Shown here: piece after piece, positions 1 to 8,216 of the stretch | Layout of the letters: each line of letters starts with the position of its first letter | How positions within the stretch are numbered: position 1 is the stretch's first letter | Assembly: GCA_963728965.1 (NCBI GenBank) | Contig: CAVSMH010000001.1 | Location: 434,001 to 498,000, forward strand | DNA: 64,000 nucleotides | From: DASQZT01 sp963728965 | Lineage (GTDB): Bacteria > Acidobacteriota > Terriglobia > Bryobacterales > Bryobacteraceae | Direction: 5' to 3' | Notes under the pieces: generated by a model | The model's input: the letters and a program-made list of their open reading frames with translations, nothing else | Told to the model about the DNA's origin: nothing | Databases searched by the model: none | Program-made: the position numbers and the translations under genes

Positions 1-493
1 AGCGCTCATCGTGATCGCCGCGCTCAACCCCGCCGCGGGCGCCGCCAGCGGCAAGGTCGAAAGCAGGCTTCGGTCCACATCGTTGTGGGCCACCGGAACG
101 TTTTCCACCAGGCTGGCGCCCGACGCTTCCCACCTGGATCGCCGTCTGCGCCTGGGCCAGCGCCAACTGGATCGGCACGTTCACGGGCACGGTGCTCCGC
201 ACCGCTACGTCCTTCGCGAACGGGGCGAAGCCGGGCACAGTCACTTCGAGGCGATAGGAATTCAGCGGCACGTTATTGAACCGGAACGTGCCTGTCGAAT
301 CGGTTGGGACGGTTTGCCGGTAATTCGATACCGGGTTGTGTATTTCGACCGTAGCGCCGGCGATGGCGCTCCCGGATGGATCGGTGATTGCACCGGCGAC
401 CGTGCCGGCGCTGATGGATTGCGCTGCTGCCGGAGCAAGCGCGTAAACCAACAGGGCAGATACAACTAGTGCATCGACAAATATGGATTTCAC
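1..493 (-). pseudogene. Oar-like TonB-dependent receptor, N-terminal part, frameshifted, runs off the window
   Basis: Reading leftward from a GTG at 493 (AGGAG just upstream) gives a signal peptide ending near APAAAQ, then a carboxypeptidase-regulatory-like beta-sandwich (GTVAGAITDPSGSAIAGATV, later DSTGTFRFNNVPLNSYRLEV). This is the standard start of acidobacterial outer-membrane TonB-dependent receptors. At 129-131 a GGG on the coding strand shifts the frame. Past it the good frame is the other one (VEASGASLVENVPVAHNDVD), which stays open to base 1. Removing one G would restore a single protein, so this is either a real one-base insertion or a sequencing error. The rest of the gene lies outside the window, so its fate cannot be judged. 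Confidence 0.65.
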
Positions 494-517
494 AGACTCC
501 TCGCTTCAGATCCTGTT

Positions 518-654
518 TAGCAGGCTGCTGAAAAAGTCCCCGGACTACTTAGAATGGCACTTACCAACAGCCGCAAACTGTTGATTCTACGTTTGACGGA
601 GCGAGACATTGGGTGCTTTCGGGCATCGAAATACCCTTTTTCAGCAACCTGCTA
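518..654. mobile_element. MITE-like element with 19-bp terminal inverted repeats
   Basis: The left end TAGCAGGCTGCTGAAAAAG (518-536) and the reverse complement of the right end TAGCAGGTTGCTGAAAAAG (636-654) match at 18 of 19 bases, bracketing 137 bp with no convincing gene. Ends of this kind resemble those of insertion sequences, so this may be a non-autonomous derivative. No clear target-site duplication is visible. It sits between the small secreted protein gene and the TonB receptor start. Confidence 0.6.
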
Positions 655-663
655 GGCAATGTT

Positions 664-690
664 CGGACCGTCCCCGAAGGTAGCGGTCCG
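664..690 (-). terminator. Weak hairpin after the small Cys/His protein gene
   Basis: CGGACCG (664-670) pairs with CGGTCCG (684-690) across a 13-base loop, just past the stop of the leftward gene ending at 698. There is no strong U-tract, so termination is only possible. Confidence 0.3.
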
Positions 691-697
691 CCGCGCG

Positions 698-997
698 TTA
701 CGAACAGGAAACTGAGGGAGGTGCGCGGGAAGCGAAGTGAAGAACGGGCGCCTGGGCCGGAGCCGGGGACTGAAACGTCGCGGCCGTCCAGGCGGTGGCG
801 AACTCGGGTGCGTCGAAAACCAGCGGGACGGTGTCGAGCGTGGCGTGCGGTCCGGTGTGGCACAGCAGGCAGCAGTGCTCGTCGGAGCGGTGCTCGTGGT
901 GCTGGGCCTCGAGTGCAAAGCACTGGCCCAGAACCAGGACGCAGAGGAATAGCGGCAGACAAGTCGTCCGCAGTTTGGCGAACTGTTCCCCTCGCAT
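698..997 (-). CDS. Small exported Cys/His-rich protein of unknown function
   Basis: A 99-residue protein starting MRGEQFAK. It has a hydrophobic signal segment (about residues 10-29), then a metal-ligand-like cluster HHEHRSDEHCCLLCHTGPH, and an Ala/Pro-rich tail. Short secreted proteins with such His/Cys knots (DUF2946-like in style) often sit just before TonB-receptor genes in acidobacteria and other bacteria, and here the next gene downstream is such a receptor. Binding of a metal is inference from the motif only. An in-frame GTG at 1000 is an alternative start. A TATAAT box lies 13 bases upstream of the ATG and no Shine-Dalgarno sequence is seen. Confidence 0.55.
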   Translation of the reverse strand: MRGEQFAKLRTTCLPLFLCVLVLGQCFALEAQHHEHRSDEHCCLLCHTGPHATLDTVPLVFDAPEFATAWTAATFQSPAPAQAPVLHFASRAPPSVSCS

Positions 998-1010
998 CAC
1001 GCTTGCTCTA

Positions 1011-1016
1011 ATTATA
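1011..1016 (-). promoter_or_regulatory. Consensus -10 box (TATAAT) for the small Cys/His protein gene
   Basis: A perfect TATAAT on the minus strand, placed so that transcription would begin only a few bases before the GTG/ATG at 1000/997. No convincing -35 box is seen in the GC-rich upstream sequence. Confidence 0.45.
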
Positions 1017-1065
1017 CGTGACGAGGCGCCGGCCGGCCGCCGCCAGCGCAAAGTGTTCCCGCTCG

Positions 1066-4000
1066 CTACTTCGACGGCTTCCAGTCGGGCAGCCGTCCCG
1101 GCGTGGGCGGTGCGCCTGCCGCGTCGAGCTGCTTTTCGAGCGCCTTGATATCGGTTTCGATGAGCCGGCGCAGTTTTGGGATCTCGGCGGCGAGGGCTTC
1201 GGAGGCGAGCTGATACTGCTCGTTGGCGGTCTTCGTCGGCCGCCCGGTAGTGCCGCGGGTCGCCGCGGCGGCGGCCTGGACGTGCTCCGCAATGGACGCC
1301 GGCACGCCTTCGTTGTGCGCACGCCAGACGCGATCGCCGGAAAGCTCCAGGTTGATTTCGGCCAGGTTCTTTGCGAGACGCAGTGCATCCTCGCGGAGTT
1401 TGTTCGACAGGCTGGGCGTCGCGTCGATCGCACGGCGGATCGCCGAGAGGCGCTGCCCCGCTTCGGCGGCGGCTTGCTGAGTGGCCGTCATGGCCTTCTG
1501 GAGCGCGCCGAGCTTTTCCTGGTAGGCGGCGAGAGCCAACCGGTCCTCGCGGTTCGAGGGACCCTCGGCCAGAACTTCGAACGACTGTGAACCGGCGAGC
1601 GGGGTGATCAGGCCGTCCTTGCGCAGGGCGAGCGATACGCTGTATTTGCCGGGCACCACGAGGGCGCCCGTCGCGCCGCCGCGCCCGCCGGCGCCGAACT
1701 GCTCTTCTTCACCGCCGCCGCCCCGTCCGCCGGCGCCTCCCCGCCCGCCCGCGGCCCCTCCGCGGCCTCCCGCTCCACCGGTCGGGGGCGCCGGCGGCAG
1801 GACGATGCTCTGCGCCCGCAGATCCCAAGCCACGCGATGGATGCCGCGAGTGGCGGGCGCATCCATCCGCCGGATCACCTTGCCGGAAGCGTCGGCGATC
1901 GACACCACCACGGCCGGCGGCTCCTCCAGCGCTTCGGCGCGCAGCTCTTCCGGCGTCGGGTAGGGCGGCGCCTCGCCTTTCTGCATGGCGGCGCGCTCGC
2001 GCTGCACACGCTCCTGCTGCCGCGTCCGGATGGCCTCCTTCAGGTGGAAGGTGATGGCCGCGCCGACCGGCGGATTAGGCGCCGTAAAGTAGGCGGTCCC
2101 GAGGTCGCCGCCGGGGTTGTAGGGAAGGTACGAGAGAGCGCTTCGCACCGGGAACAGCACGCTCTGGTTCTGCAACATCTCGGCGGTGGCTACCCGCAGC
2201 GGGCTGTAGTCGTCGAGCACGTAGACGCTGCGCCCGAAGGTGCCGATCACCAGGTCGTCCATCTGCTTCTGGATGGCGAGGTCGCGTACCAGGATGGTGG
2301 GCAGCCCCACATTCAGTTTGATCCACTTCTCGCCGCCGATGACGGTGTAATAGAGGCCGAATTCGGTGCCGGCGAAAAGCAGGTTCTTGTTGATGTGATC
2401 TTCGGCCAGCGCGTACACGCCCCCGCGTTCGGGCAGGTTGCCGGCGATGTTGACCCACGTCCTGCCCTTATCGGCGCTCTTCAGGATGTATGGTTTGAAG
2501 TCGCCGTTCTGGTGATTCTCGTAGGCCACGTAGACCACGCCGGGGTCGTGCTGCGAGGCCACGATGCGCTGCACGTAGGCGTCCCCGGGCACGCCGGCCG
2601 CTTGCTCCACTTTGCGCCAGGTCTTGCCGCCGTCCTCGGTGATCTCGACCAGCCCGTCGTCGGTGCCGGCATAGAGCAAACCTTCCTGTTTGGGCGATTC
2701 CGCCAGCGCGGAGAGATTGCCGTAGAGGGCGGTGGAGACGTTCTTCTGAATGGCATCTACCGGCCACACCTTGCCCATCATGGGAAGTTGGTTGCGATCG
2801 AGATGCCGGGTGAGGTCGGGGCTCACCGCGTGCCAGCTATCGCCGCGGTCGTCGCTGCGGTAGAGGCGTTGCGCTCCGAAGTACAGACGCGTGTTGGAGT
2901 GCGGGCTGATGATCAGCGGGGTGTCCCAGTTCCAGCGCATGGGCGGATCGCCCTTCACCGGCTGCGGCTGGATGGAGACGCGCTCGCCGGTGCGCTTGTC
3001 GAACCGCACCATCACACCGTTCTGCATGTTGGCGTAGATGGTGTTGGGGTCCTTGGGGTCCACGCGCGAATAGAAACCGTCGCCGCCGTTGGTCACAAAG
3101 CAGTCGCTGTTGTACAGGGCCACGTTCCTGGTGCGCGCGGCGCAACCGAAGCTGTTGTTGTCCTGGGTGCCGCCGTAGATGTGGTAGAACGGCGCATCGT
3201 CGCTCACCGTGACGTCGTACAGCTGCGCCGTCGGCAGATTGGCTTTGAACACCCAGCTTGCGGCGCGGTCGTAGCTCTCGTAGAGGCCGCCGTCGCAGCC
3301 CACCAGGTAGTGATTGTTGTTCTTGGGATCGATCCAGATATCGTGATTGTCCACGTGTTTGTTGCGGGTGGGGAGCGCGGCCAGGGTACGGCCGCCATCA
3401 TCGGAGACCATGATGTTGACGCCTTGAATGTAGACGCGGTCGGGATCGGCGGGATCCACCTGCACCTTGGAGTAATACTGCCCCTGCTGGTCGTAGCTGT
3501 TGCGCTTCTCCCAGGTGACGCCGTTGTCGGCGGAGCGGTAGAGTCCGCCGCGCCCTTCGGGTCCTTCCACCTGCGCATACACGATATTGAGGTTGGAGGG
3601 TGCGCGTTCGAGGCCGATGCGGCCGAGCTCGCCGGTGGGGAATCCGCCGCGCGCCGCGGTCCAGGTCTTGCCGGCGTCGATGGAGCGCCACAGGCCGCTT
3701 TCCGGCCCGCCATGGATGATGCCGAAATACTTGCGCTGCCGTTGATGGGTGGCGGCCAGCAGAAGGTCGGGATGGCGCGGGTCCAGCAGCACATCGGAGC
3801 AGCCGGTGTACTCGCCGACCTTGATGAGGCTTGCCGACCAGCTCTTGCCGCCGTCGGTGGTTTTGTAGAGCCCGCGCTCGCCGCCGCCCTTCCAAAGGGG
3901 ACCCGGGGCGGCGACGTAGACCACGCCCGAATCGCGCGGGTCGATCACGATGCGCGCGATATGCTCGGTGAGCTTGAGGCCGACGTTGCGCCAGGTGCGC

Positions 4001-4416
4001 CCGGCATCGTCGCTGCGGTACACGCCATCGCCGTACGAGACGCTCCGCTGGTTGTTATTCTCTCCCGTGCCCAGCCAGACGATATTGGGATTCTTGGGAT
4101 CGATGGCGACATAGCCGATGGAGTACGAGCCGTAGTTGTCGAAGACAGGAGTCCAGGTGGTCCCGTTGTTGTGGGTGAGCCAGAGGCCGCCGGACGCTTC
4201 AGCCACCAGGTAGTGGTTGGAATCGTCGGGGAAGACGGCGATCTGCGACACGCGGCCGGAGATGAATGCCGGGCCGATCTGCCGCGCGCGCAGGCCGGCA
4301 AACGTAGTCGCGCTAATCGGCTCGTCGGACCCGCCGCCGCGCCGCCCACCCCGGGCCGGCTCGTCCTGCGCCACGACCGGCAGGGCAAGACACAAAAGGA
4401 GCGGAAATAGCCTCAT
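1066..4416 (-). CDS. Secreted VPS10/sortilin-like BNR-repeat beta-propeller protein
   Basis: This 1116-residue protein starts MRLFPLLLCLALPVVAQ, a clear signal peptide. Many BNR/Asp-box-like repeats follow (for example SDDAGRTWRNVG, TTDGGKSWSAS, SADNGVTWEKR, TEDGGKTWRKV), which form one or two beta-propellers as in sortilin/VPS10 and photosystem-stability-factor-like proteins. Around residues 875-920 lies a low-complexity Gly/Arg stretch (repeated GGRGG), then a C-terminal helical region rich in Ala, Glu and Leu. Proteins of this shape are abundant in acidobacteria and are often annotated as glycosyl hydrolases, but no catalytic residues can be named here. A TATACT box at 4425-4430 lies 8 bases before the ATG and there is no Shine-Dalgarno, so the message may be leaderless. 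Confidence 0.85.
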   Translation of the reverse strand: MRLFPLLLCLALPVVAQDEPARGGRRGGGSDEPISATTFAGLRARQIGPAFISGRVSQIAVFPDDSNHYLVAEASGGLWLTHNNGTTWTPVFDNYGSYSIGYVAIDPKNPNIVWLGTGENNNQRSVSYGDGVYRSDDAGRTWRNVGLKLTEHIARIVIDPRDSGVVYVAAPGPLWKGGGERGLYKTTDGGKSWSASLIKVGEYTGCSDVLLDPRHPDLLLAATHQRQRKYFGIIHGGPESGLWRSIDAGKTWTAARGGFPTGELGRIGLERAPSNLNIVYAQVEGPEGRGGLYRSADNGVTWEKRNSYDQQGQYYSKVQVDPADPDRVYIQGVNIMVSDDGGRTLAALPTRNKHVDNHDIWIDPKNNNHYLVGCDGGLYESYDRAASWVFKANLPTAQLYDVTVSDDAPFYHIYGGTQDNNSFGCAARTRNVALYNSDCFVTNGGDGFYSRVDPKDPNTIYANMQNGVMVRFDKRTGERVSIQPQPVKGDPPMRWNWDTPLIISPHSNTRLYFGAQRLYRSDDRGDSWHAVSPDLTRHLDRNQLPMMGKVWPVDAIQKNVSTALYGNLSALAESPKQEGLLYAGTDDGLVEITEDGGKTWRKVEQAAGVPGDAYVQRIVASQHDPGVVYVAYENHQNGDFKPYILKSADKGRTWVNIAGNLPERGGVYALAEDHINKNLLFAGTEFGLYYTVIGGEKWIKLNVGLPTILVRDLAIQKQMDDLVIGTFGRSVYVLDDYSPLRVATAEMLQNQSVLFPVRSALSYLPYNPGGDLGTAYFTAPNPPVGAAITFHLKEAIRTRQQERVQRERAAMQKGEAPPYPTPEELRAEALEEPPAVVVSIADASGKVIRRMDAPATRGIHRVAWDLRAQSIVLPPAPPTGGAGGRGGAAGGRGGAGGRGGGGEEEQFGAGGRGGATGALVVPGKYSVSLALRKDGLITPLAGSQSFEVLAEGPSNREDRLALAAYQEKLGALQKAMTATQQAAAEAGQRLSAIRRAIDATPSLSNKLREDALRLAKNLAEINLELSGDRVWRAHNEGVPASIAEHVQAAAAATRGTTGRPTKTANEQYQLASEALAAEIPKLRRLIETDIKALEKQLDAAGAPPTPGRLPDWKPSK

Positions 4417-4457
4417 GGACGGTGAGTATAACTCATGGCGGACGCGGGCTTTCCCCC

Positions 4458-4544
4458 GCAATGGACACAGTGTGCCCGTTGCCAAATTGGAAGTGGTTGA
4501 AAAAGAGGTGTTTGCCCGAATTGCAATGGGCACAGTGTGCCCAT
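4458..4544. repeat. Two copies of a 22-bp dyad motif in a divergent promoter region
   Basis: Copy 1 at 4458-4479 and copy 2 at 4523-4544 share GCAATGGrCACAGTGTGCCC with two or three differences. Copy 2 holds an almost perfect palindrome, TGGGCACA-G-TGTGCCCA. They are 65 bp apart, about six helical turns, between the divergent VPS10-like and amidase genes, so a regulator binding both is possible. A dispersed intergenic repeat is the other explanation. Confidence 0.5.
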
Positions 4545-4586
4545 CGGCCGGGCGGGCGGCCCACTTCAGGTATCATGATTAGTCCT

Positions 4587-6293
4587 ATGGACCGAAGAAC
4601 CTGGGTGCAACTGATGGGCATTCTGGCAGCAGCCCGCCCTGCCGCGGCACAACAGCGGGGCGGCGGGCGCGGCCGGGCGCAGCAGCCGATGCGCATCACC
4701 AAAGAGCAGGTGGAAGCGGGGCTCAAGCTGCTCGGCCTGGAGTTTCAGGACTCCGAAGTGGAGCAGATGCTGCGGCGCGTCAACAGTTCGCTCTCCAGCT
4801 TCGAAGCGGTGCGCCAGATTCCCGTGCCTTACGGCACCGAGCCGGCGTTCACCTTCCGGCCCGGTCTGCCGGACCGCATCCCGCAGAAGGGCCCGGCGCG
4901 GTTCGAGACGACCTTCGCGCGCAGCCGTCCGGCGAAGCCCGCGGGCGAGCTGGAGGAACTGGCATTCCTGCGGGTCAGCGAACTGGCGCCGCTGGTGCGC
5001 TCGCGCGCGGTCTCCTCCACCGACCTTACACGGATGTACCTGGCGCGGCTGAAGAAGTATTCGCCGCGCCTGCTTTCGGTGGTGAACCTGACCGAGGAAC
5101 TGGCGCTGAAACAAGCCGCCCAGGCGGACGCCGAAATCAAACGCGGCCACTACCGCGGCCCGCTGCACGGCATCCCGTTCGGCGTGAAGGACCTGTTCGA
5201 CACCGAGGGCATCCCCACCACGTGGGGCGCCGAGCCGTTTGAGAATCGCGTGCCGGCGGCCAACGCCACCTGCGTCGATCGCCTGTACCAGGCCGGCGCG
5301 GTGCTGGTCGCCAAGCTTTCCATGGGCGCGCTGGCCATGGGGGACCTGTGGTTCAAGGGGCGCACGCTGAGCCCGTGGCCCACCGCGGCGGCCAAAGAGA
5401 AGGGCGAGTACGACCGCGGCTCGAGCGGATCGTCGGCGGGCTCGGCGGCTTCGACGGCGGCGGGCCTGGTGGGCTTCTCGCTGGGAACCGAAACGCTGGG
5501 TTCGATCGTCTCGCCCAGCACGGCCTGCGGCACCGTCGGGCTGCGGCCGACCTACGGGCGGGTGAGCCGGCACGGCGCCATGGCGCTCAGTTGGACCATG
5601 GACAAGATCGGGCCCATCTGCCGGGGCGTCGAGGATTGCGCGCTGGTGTTGAACGCCATCCACGGGCCCGACGGGCACGACCGCAGCGTGGCCGCCGACC
5701 CGTTCCACTGGGAGCCCCGCCGGCCGCTCGCCGGCCTGCGGGTGGGCGTGCTGAAGGATTTCGAGCGCCTGGAAGGCGACCAGAAAAAGATCTACGACCA
5801 GGCGCTGTCCGACCTGAAAAAAGCCGGCGTCACGCTGACCCCGGTGGAGTATCGCGAAGAGCTGACGGGCATCCGTTTCCTGCTCGATGCCGAGGGCGCG
5901 GCGGCCTTCGACGACATCACGCGCGACGGCCAGGTGCGCACGCTCCGCGGGCAGGGCCCGGGCGACTGGCCGAACACGTTCCGCAGCTCGCGCCTGGTGC
6001 CGGCCGTGGAGTACATTCGGGCGCAGCGCATCCGCGCGATGCTGGTGGAGAAGTTCGAAACCTTCATGGCGGGCTGGGACGTGATCGTGCTCGCCCCCAA
6101 CAACGGCCTGCTTACCACCACCAATTTGACCGGCAATCCGCAGGTGGTGATGAAGTGCGGATATCTGAACGGCATTCCGCGCTCCCTCAGTTTTCTGGGT
6201 CGCATCTATGACGAAGGCTCCCCGCTCCGCGTGGCGCTGGCCTACGAACAGGCAACCGAATGGCACAAAATGAATCCCACGTTGTTCGCATGA
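4587..6293 (+). CDS. Exported amidase-signature family hydrolase (GatA-like)
   Basis: A 568-residue amidase-signature enzyme that should hydrolyse an amide bond; the substrate is unknown. The start chosen is MDRRTWVQL, which gives a Tat-like export signal ending near AAAQQ; an in-frame ATG at 4575 is possible. Catalytic elements of the Ser-Ser-Lys triad are visible: Lys201 in GIPFGVKDLFDT, the SS of RGSSG near 279-280, and the nucleophile Ser306 in TETLGSIVSPS. An extra N-terminal stretch of about 120 residues precedes the domain. It is not the tRNA amidotransferase subunit, because a proper GatA lies at 45.2 kb. Its stop overlaps the next gene's start (ATGA), so the two are translationally coupled. 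Confidence 0.87.
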   Translation: MDRRTWVQLMGILAAARPAAAQQRGGGRGRAQQPMRITKEQVEAGLKLLGLEFQDSEVEQMLRRVNSSLSSFEAVRQIPVPYGTEPAFTFRPGLPDRIPQKGPARFETTFARSRPAKPAGELEELAFLRVSELAPLVRSRAVSSTDLTRMYLARLKKYSPRLLSVVNLTEELALKQAAQADAEIKRGHYRGPLHGIPFGVKDLFDTEGIPTTWGAEPFENRVPAANATCVDRLYQAGAVLVAKLSMGALAMGDLWFKGRTLSPWPTAAAKEKGEYDRGSSGSSAGSAASTAAGLVGFSLGTETLGSIVSPSTACGTVGLRPTYGRVSRHGAMALSWTMDKIGPICRGVEDCALVLNAIHGPDGHDRSVAADPFHWEPRRPLAGLRVGVLKDFERLEGDQKKIYDQALSDLKKAGVTLTPVEYREELTGIRFLLDAEGAAAFDDITRDGQVRTLRGQGPGDWPNTFRSSRLVPAVEYIRAQRIRAMLVEKFETFMAGWDVIVLAPNNGLLTTTNLTGNPQVVMKCGYLNGIPRSLSFLGRIYDEGSPLRVALAYEQATEWHKMNPTLFA

Positions 6294-7486
6294 ACCGGCG
6301 GCTGTTTCTGGCCGCGAGCGCGGCGGCGGGTTTGGCGCAGCAGCCCGCGGCGGTGCCCGAGGCCATCCGCGACCTGAAGCCGATGACCGCCGGGATTGAG
6401 CCCATCGGCGCCGAGGAGCGCCGCGCGCGCGTGGAGAAAGCCCGCCGGCTGATGCAGGAGAACCGCATCGGCGCGCTGGTGCTGGAGGGCGGCTCGAGCA
6501 CCTTCTATTACACCGGAACGCGCACGGCGTACCTGGTGATACCGGCGCGGGGCGGACTGGTGTGGGTGGTTTCCGAGGCCGATGCCGGCCGGGACCGCCT
6601 GGCCGGCGACGTGCGCACCTTCCAGCCCGGCGAAGACCCGTACCAAAAACTGGCCGGGGCGTTGCGGGGCAGCGGCAATCGCATCGCGCTCGAGGAGCGG
6701 GTGCGCTTCGCGGTGTACGACGGCTTGCGCAAAGCAGCGCCCGCGGCCGAATTCACCAGCGGCGACCCGGTAACGGTAGGCTGCCGCGTGATCAAGTCGC
6801 CCGCCGAGATCGCCCTGATGCAGCGCGCCAACGATATCACCGTGGCGGCTTACAAGGCGGCCTTCACCACCCTGCACGAAGGCATGACGCAGCGCGAGCT
6901 GAGTGCCAATATCGCCGCCGCGTACCGCGCGCTGGGCGCGCCGGGCAATGCCATGGCGATCTTCGGCAAGTACACCGCGTTTCCCCACGGCAGCATCGAG
7001 CCGCAGACGCTGAAGGAAGGCGACTTCGTGCTGGTGGACGATGGGTGTACGGTGGAGGGCTACCAGTCGGACATCACCCGCACGGTGATTTTCGGCAAAC
7101 CCACCGCGCGGCAGCGGGAGGTGTGGAACCTGGAGCGCAAGGCGCAGGACGCCGCGCTGGCCGCCGCGAGGCCGGGCGCCACCTGCGAAAGCGTGGATCG
7201 GGCGGCGCGCCAGGTGATCACCGATGCCGGGTTCGGCCCGGGCTACAAGGTGCCCGGACTGCCGCACCGGACGGGTCACGGCATCGGGCTCGACGGCCAC
7301 GAATGGACGTACCTGGTGCGCGGCAACAAGACCCGTCTGCAACCGGGCATGTGCTTCAGCGACGAACCCACCATCGCGATTTACGGCGAATTCGGCGTCC
7401 GCCTGGAGGACTGCCTGTACATCACCGGGGAGGGCGCGAGGATGTTCAGCAAACAGAGTCCGGCCATCGATCAGCCGTTCGGGTAA
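6290..7486 (+). CDS. Exported M24 family metallopeptidase (Xaa-Pro aminopeptidase-like)
   Basis: This 398-residue protein starts MNRRLFLAASAAAGLAQQ, a Tat-like signal. A creatinase/prolidase N-terminal domain follows (residues about 45-180), then the pita-bread M24 domain. All five metal ligands are recognisable: Asp in VDDGCTVEG, Asp in SDITRT, His in HRTGHGIG, Glu in SDEPTIAI and Glu in RLEDCLYI. It should bind two divalent metals and cleave peptides with a proline in the second position, although creatinase-like activities share this fold. The start overlaps the amidase stop and a partial paralog follows 4 bases after its stop. Confidence 0.88.
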   Translation: MNRRLFLAASAAAGLAQQPAAVPEAIRDLKPMTAGIEPIGAEERRARVEKARRLMQENRIGALVLEGGSSTFYYTGTRTAYLVIPARGGLVWVVSEADAGRDRLAGDVRTFQPGEDPYQKLAGALRGSGNRIALEERVRFAVYDGLRKAAPAAEFTSGDPVTVGCRVIKSPAEIALMQRANDITVAAYKAAFTTLHEGMTQRELSANIAAAYRALGAPGNAMAIFGKYTAFPHGSIEPQTLKEGDFVLVDDGCTVEGYQSDITRTVIFGKPTARQREVWNLERKAQDAALAAARPGATCESVDRAARQVITDAGFGPGYKVPGLPHRTGHGIGLDGHEWTYLVRGNKTRLQPGMCFSDEPTIAIYGEFGVRLEDCLYITGEGARMFSKQSPAIDQPFG

Positions 7487-7490
7487 ACTT

Positions 7491-7946
7491 ATGCCGCAGC
7501 CGAACTATCGTGAACGCATCGGCCGCTTGCAGGCCGCGATGAAGGAATTCGGACTCCAGGCGGTGGTGCTGGAGCCGGGGCCGGCCATGATGTACCTCAC
7601 CGGCGTGCGGTGGGGACGGAGCGAGCGCACCTTCGCCGTGGTGTTGCCGGCGAAAGGGGAGCCGGTGTGGGTGCTGCCGGGCTTCGAAGAGATGCGCGCG
7701 CGCGAGTTGATTCACGTGGGCGACGATCTTCGCGTCTGGCAGGAGGATGAGAGCCCGTACGAGCGGATCGTGGCGGGGCTGAAGGATCGCGGCGCCGCTT
7801 CCGGGCGGGTGGCCATCGACGAAAACGCGCGGTTCTTCGTCTTTGACGGCATCCGCAAACTGGCACCCAAGCTGGAGTTCGCGGGGGCCCGGCAGGTGCT
7901 TGAGGCGGCCGGAGTGGATACCACGGCGCCCTCGCCGCGACGATAG
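7491..7946 (+). pseudogene. Truncated M24 peptidase paralog, N-terminal domain only
   Basis: The 151 residues from MPQPNYRER align in style with the N-terminal half of the preceding M24 protein (PGPAMMYLTGVRWGRSER, ENARFFVFDGIRKLAP). The reading frame ends at TAG right after the N-terminal domain. The whole metal-binding catalytic domain is missing, and the bases that follow (7947-8034) show no trace of it in any frame. It also lacks the export signal of its neighbour. It is probably a deleted remnant, although a stand-alone N-terminal domain partnering with the full protein cannot be excluded. Confidence 0.7.
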
Positions 7947-8034
7947 CGGGTGCGGGTATTGCCCCACCACGGTTGCGTGGTTGGAGCATCGCAAAGGCAA
8001 GCCCACGGGTTTGTGGAGTTTCCCGTCTTTTTTC

Positions 8035-8064
8035 TTGAAATCCGCGGCGGCGGTGTGTCATACT
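8035..8064 (+). promoter_or_regulatory. Sigma70-type promoter of the first large TonB receptor gene
   Basis: TTGAAA (8035-8040), an 18-base spacer, then CATACT (8059-8064). The stretch around it (CTTGAAATCCGC, then TGTCATA, TCCTCA) recurs before the second TonB receptor gene at 12131-12159. A leader of roughly 145 bases separates it from the ATG at 8217. Confidence 0.6.
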
Positions 8065-8216
8065 CCTCAAAACGGTTTTACGTTTCGGGGCTGAACCGAA
8101 GATAACGGAGATTTCTTTTTAAGCTGGATCATCATTCTGTGCGGTCGTAGCGTCCGACGTTTATAGCTGTGTACGCACTTCGGGTCTGCAATTCTCTTCG
8201 AGGTTAGGACCACGAA

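Noticed and set aside
1837..4410. An 857-codon open frame on the plus strand
   Set aside because: It is the antisense shadow of the VPS10-like gene, produced by GC-rich codon bias. The minus frame has a signal peptide and repeats; this one has no domain.
4566..6266. A 566-codon open frame antisense to the amidase
   Set aside because: Composition rich in Arg, His and Gln, no domain, fully covered by the amidase on the plus strand.
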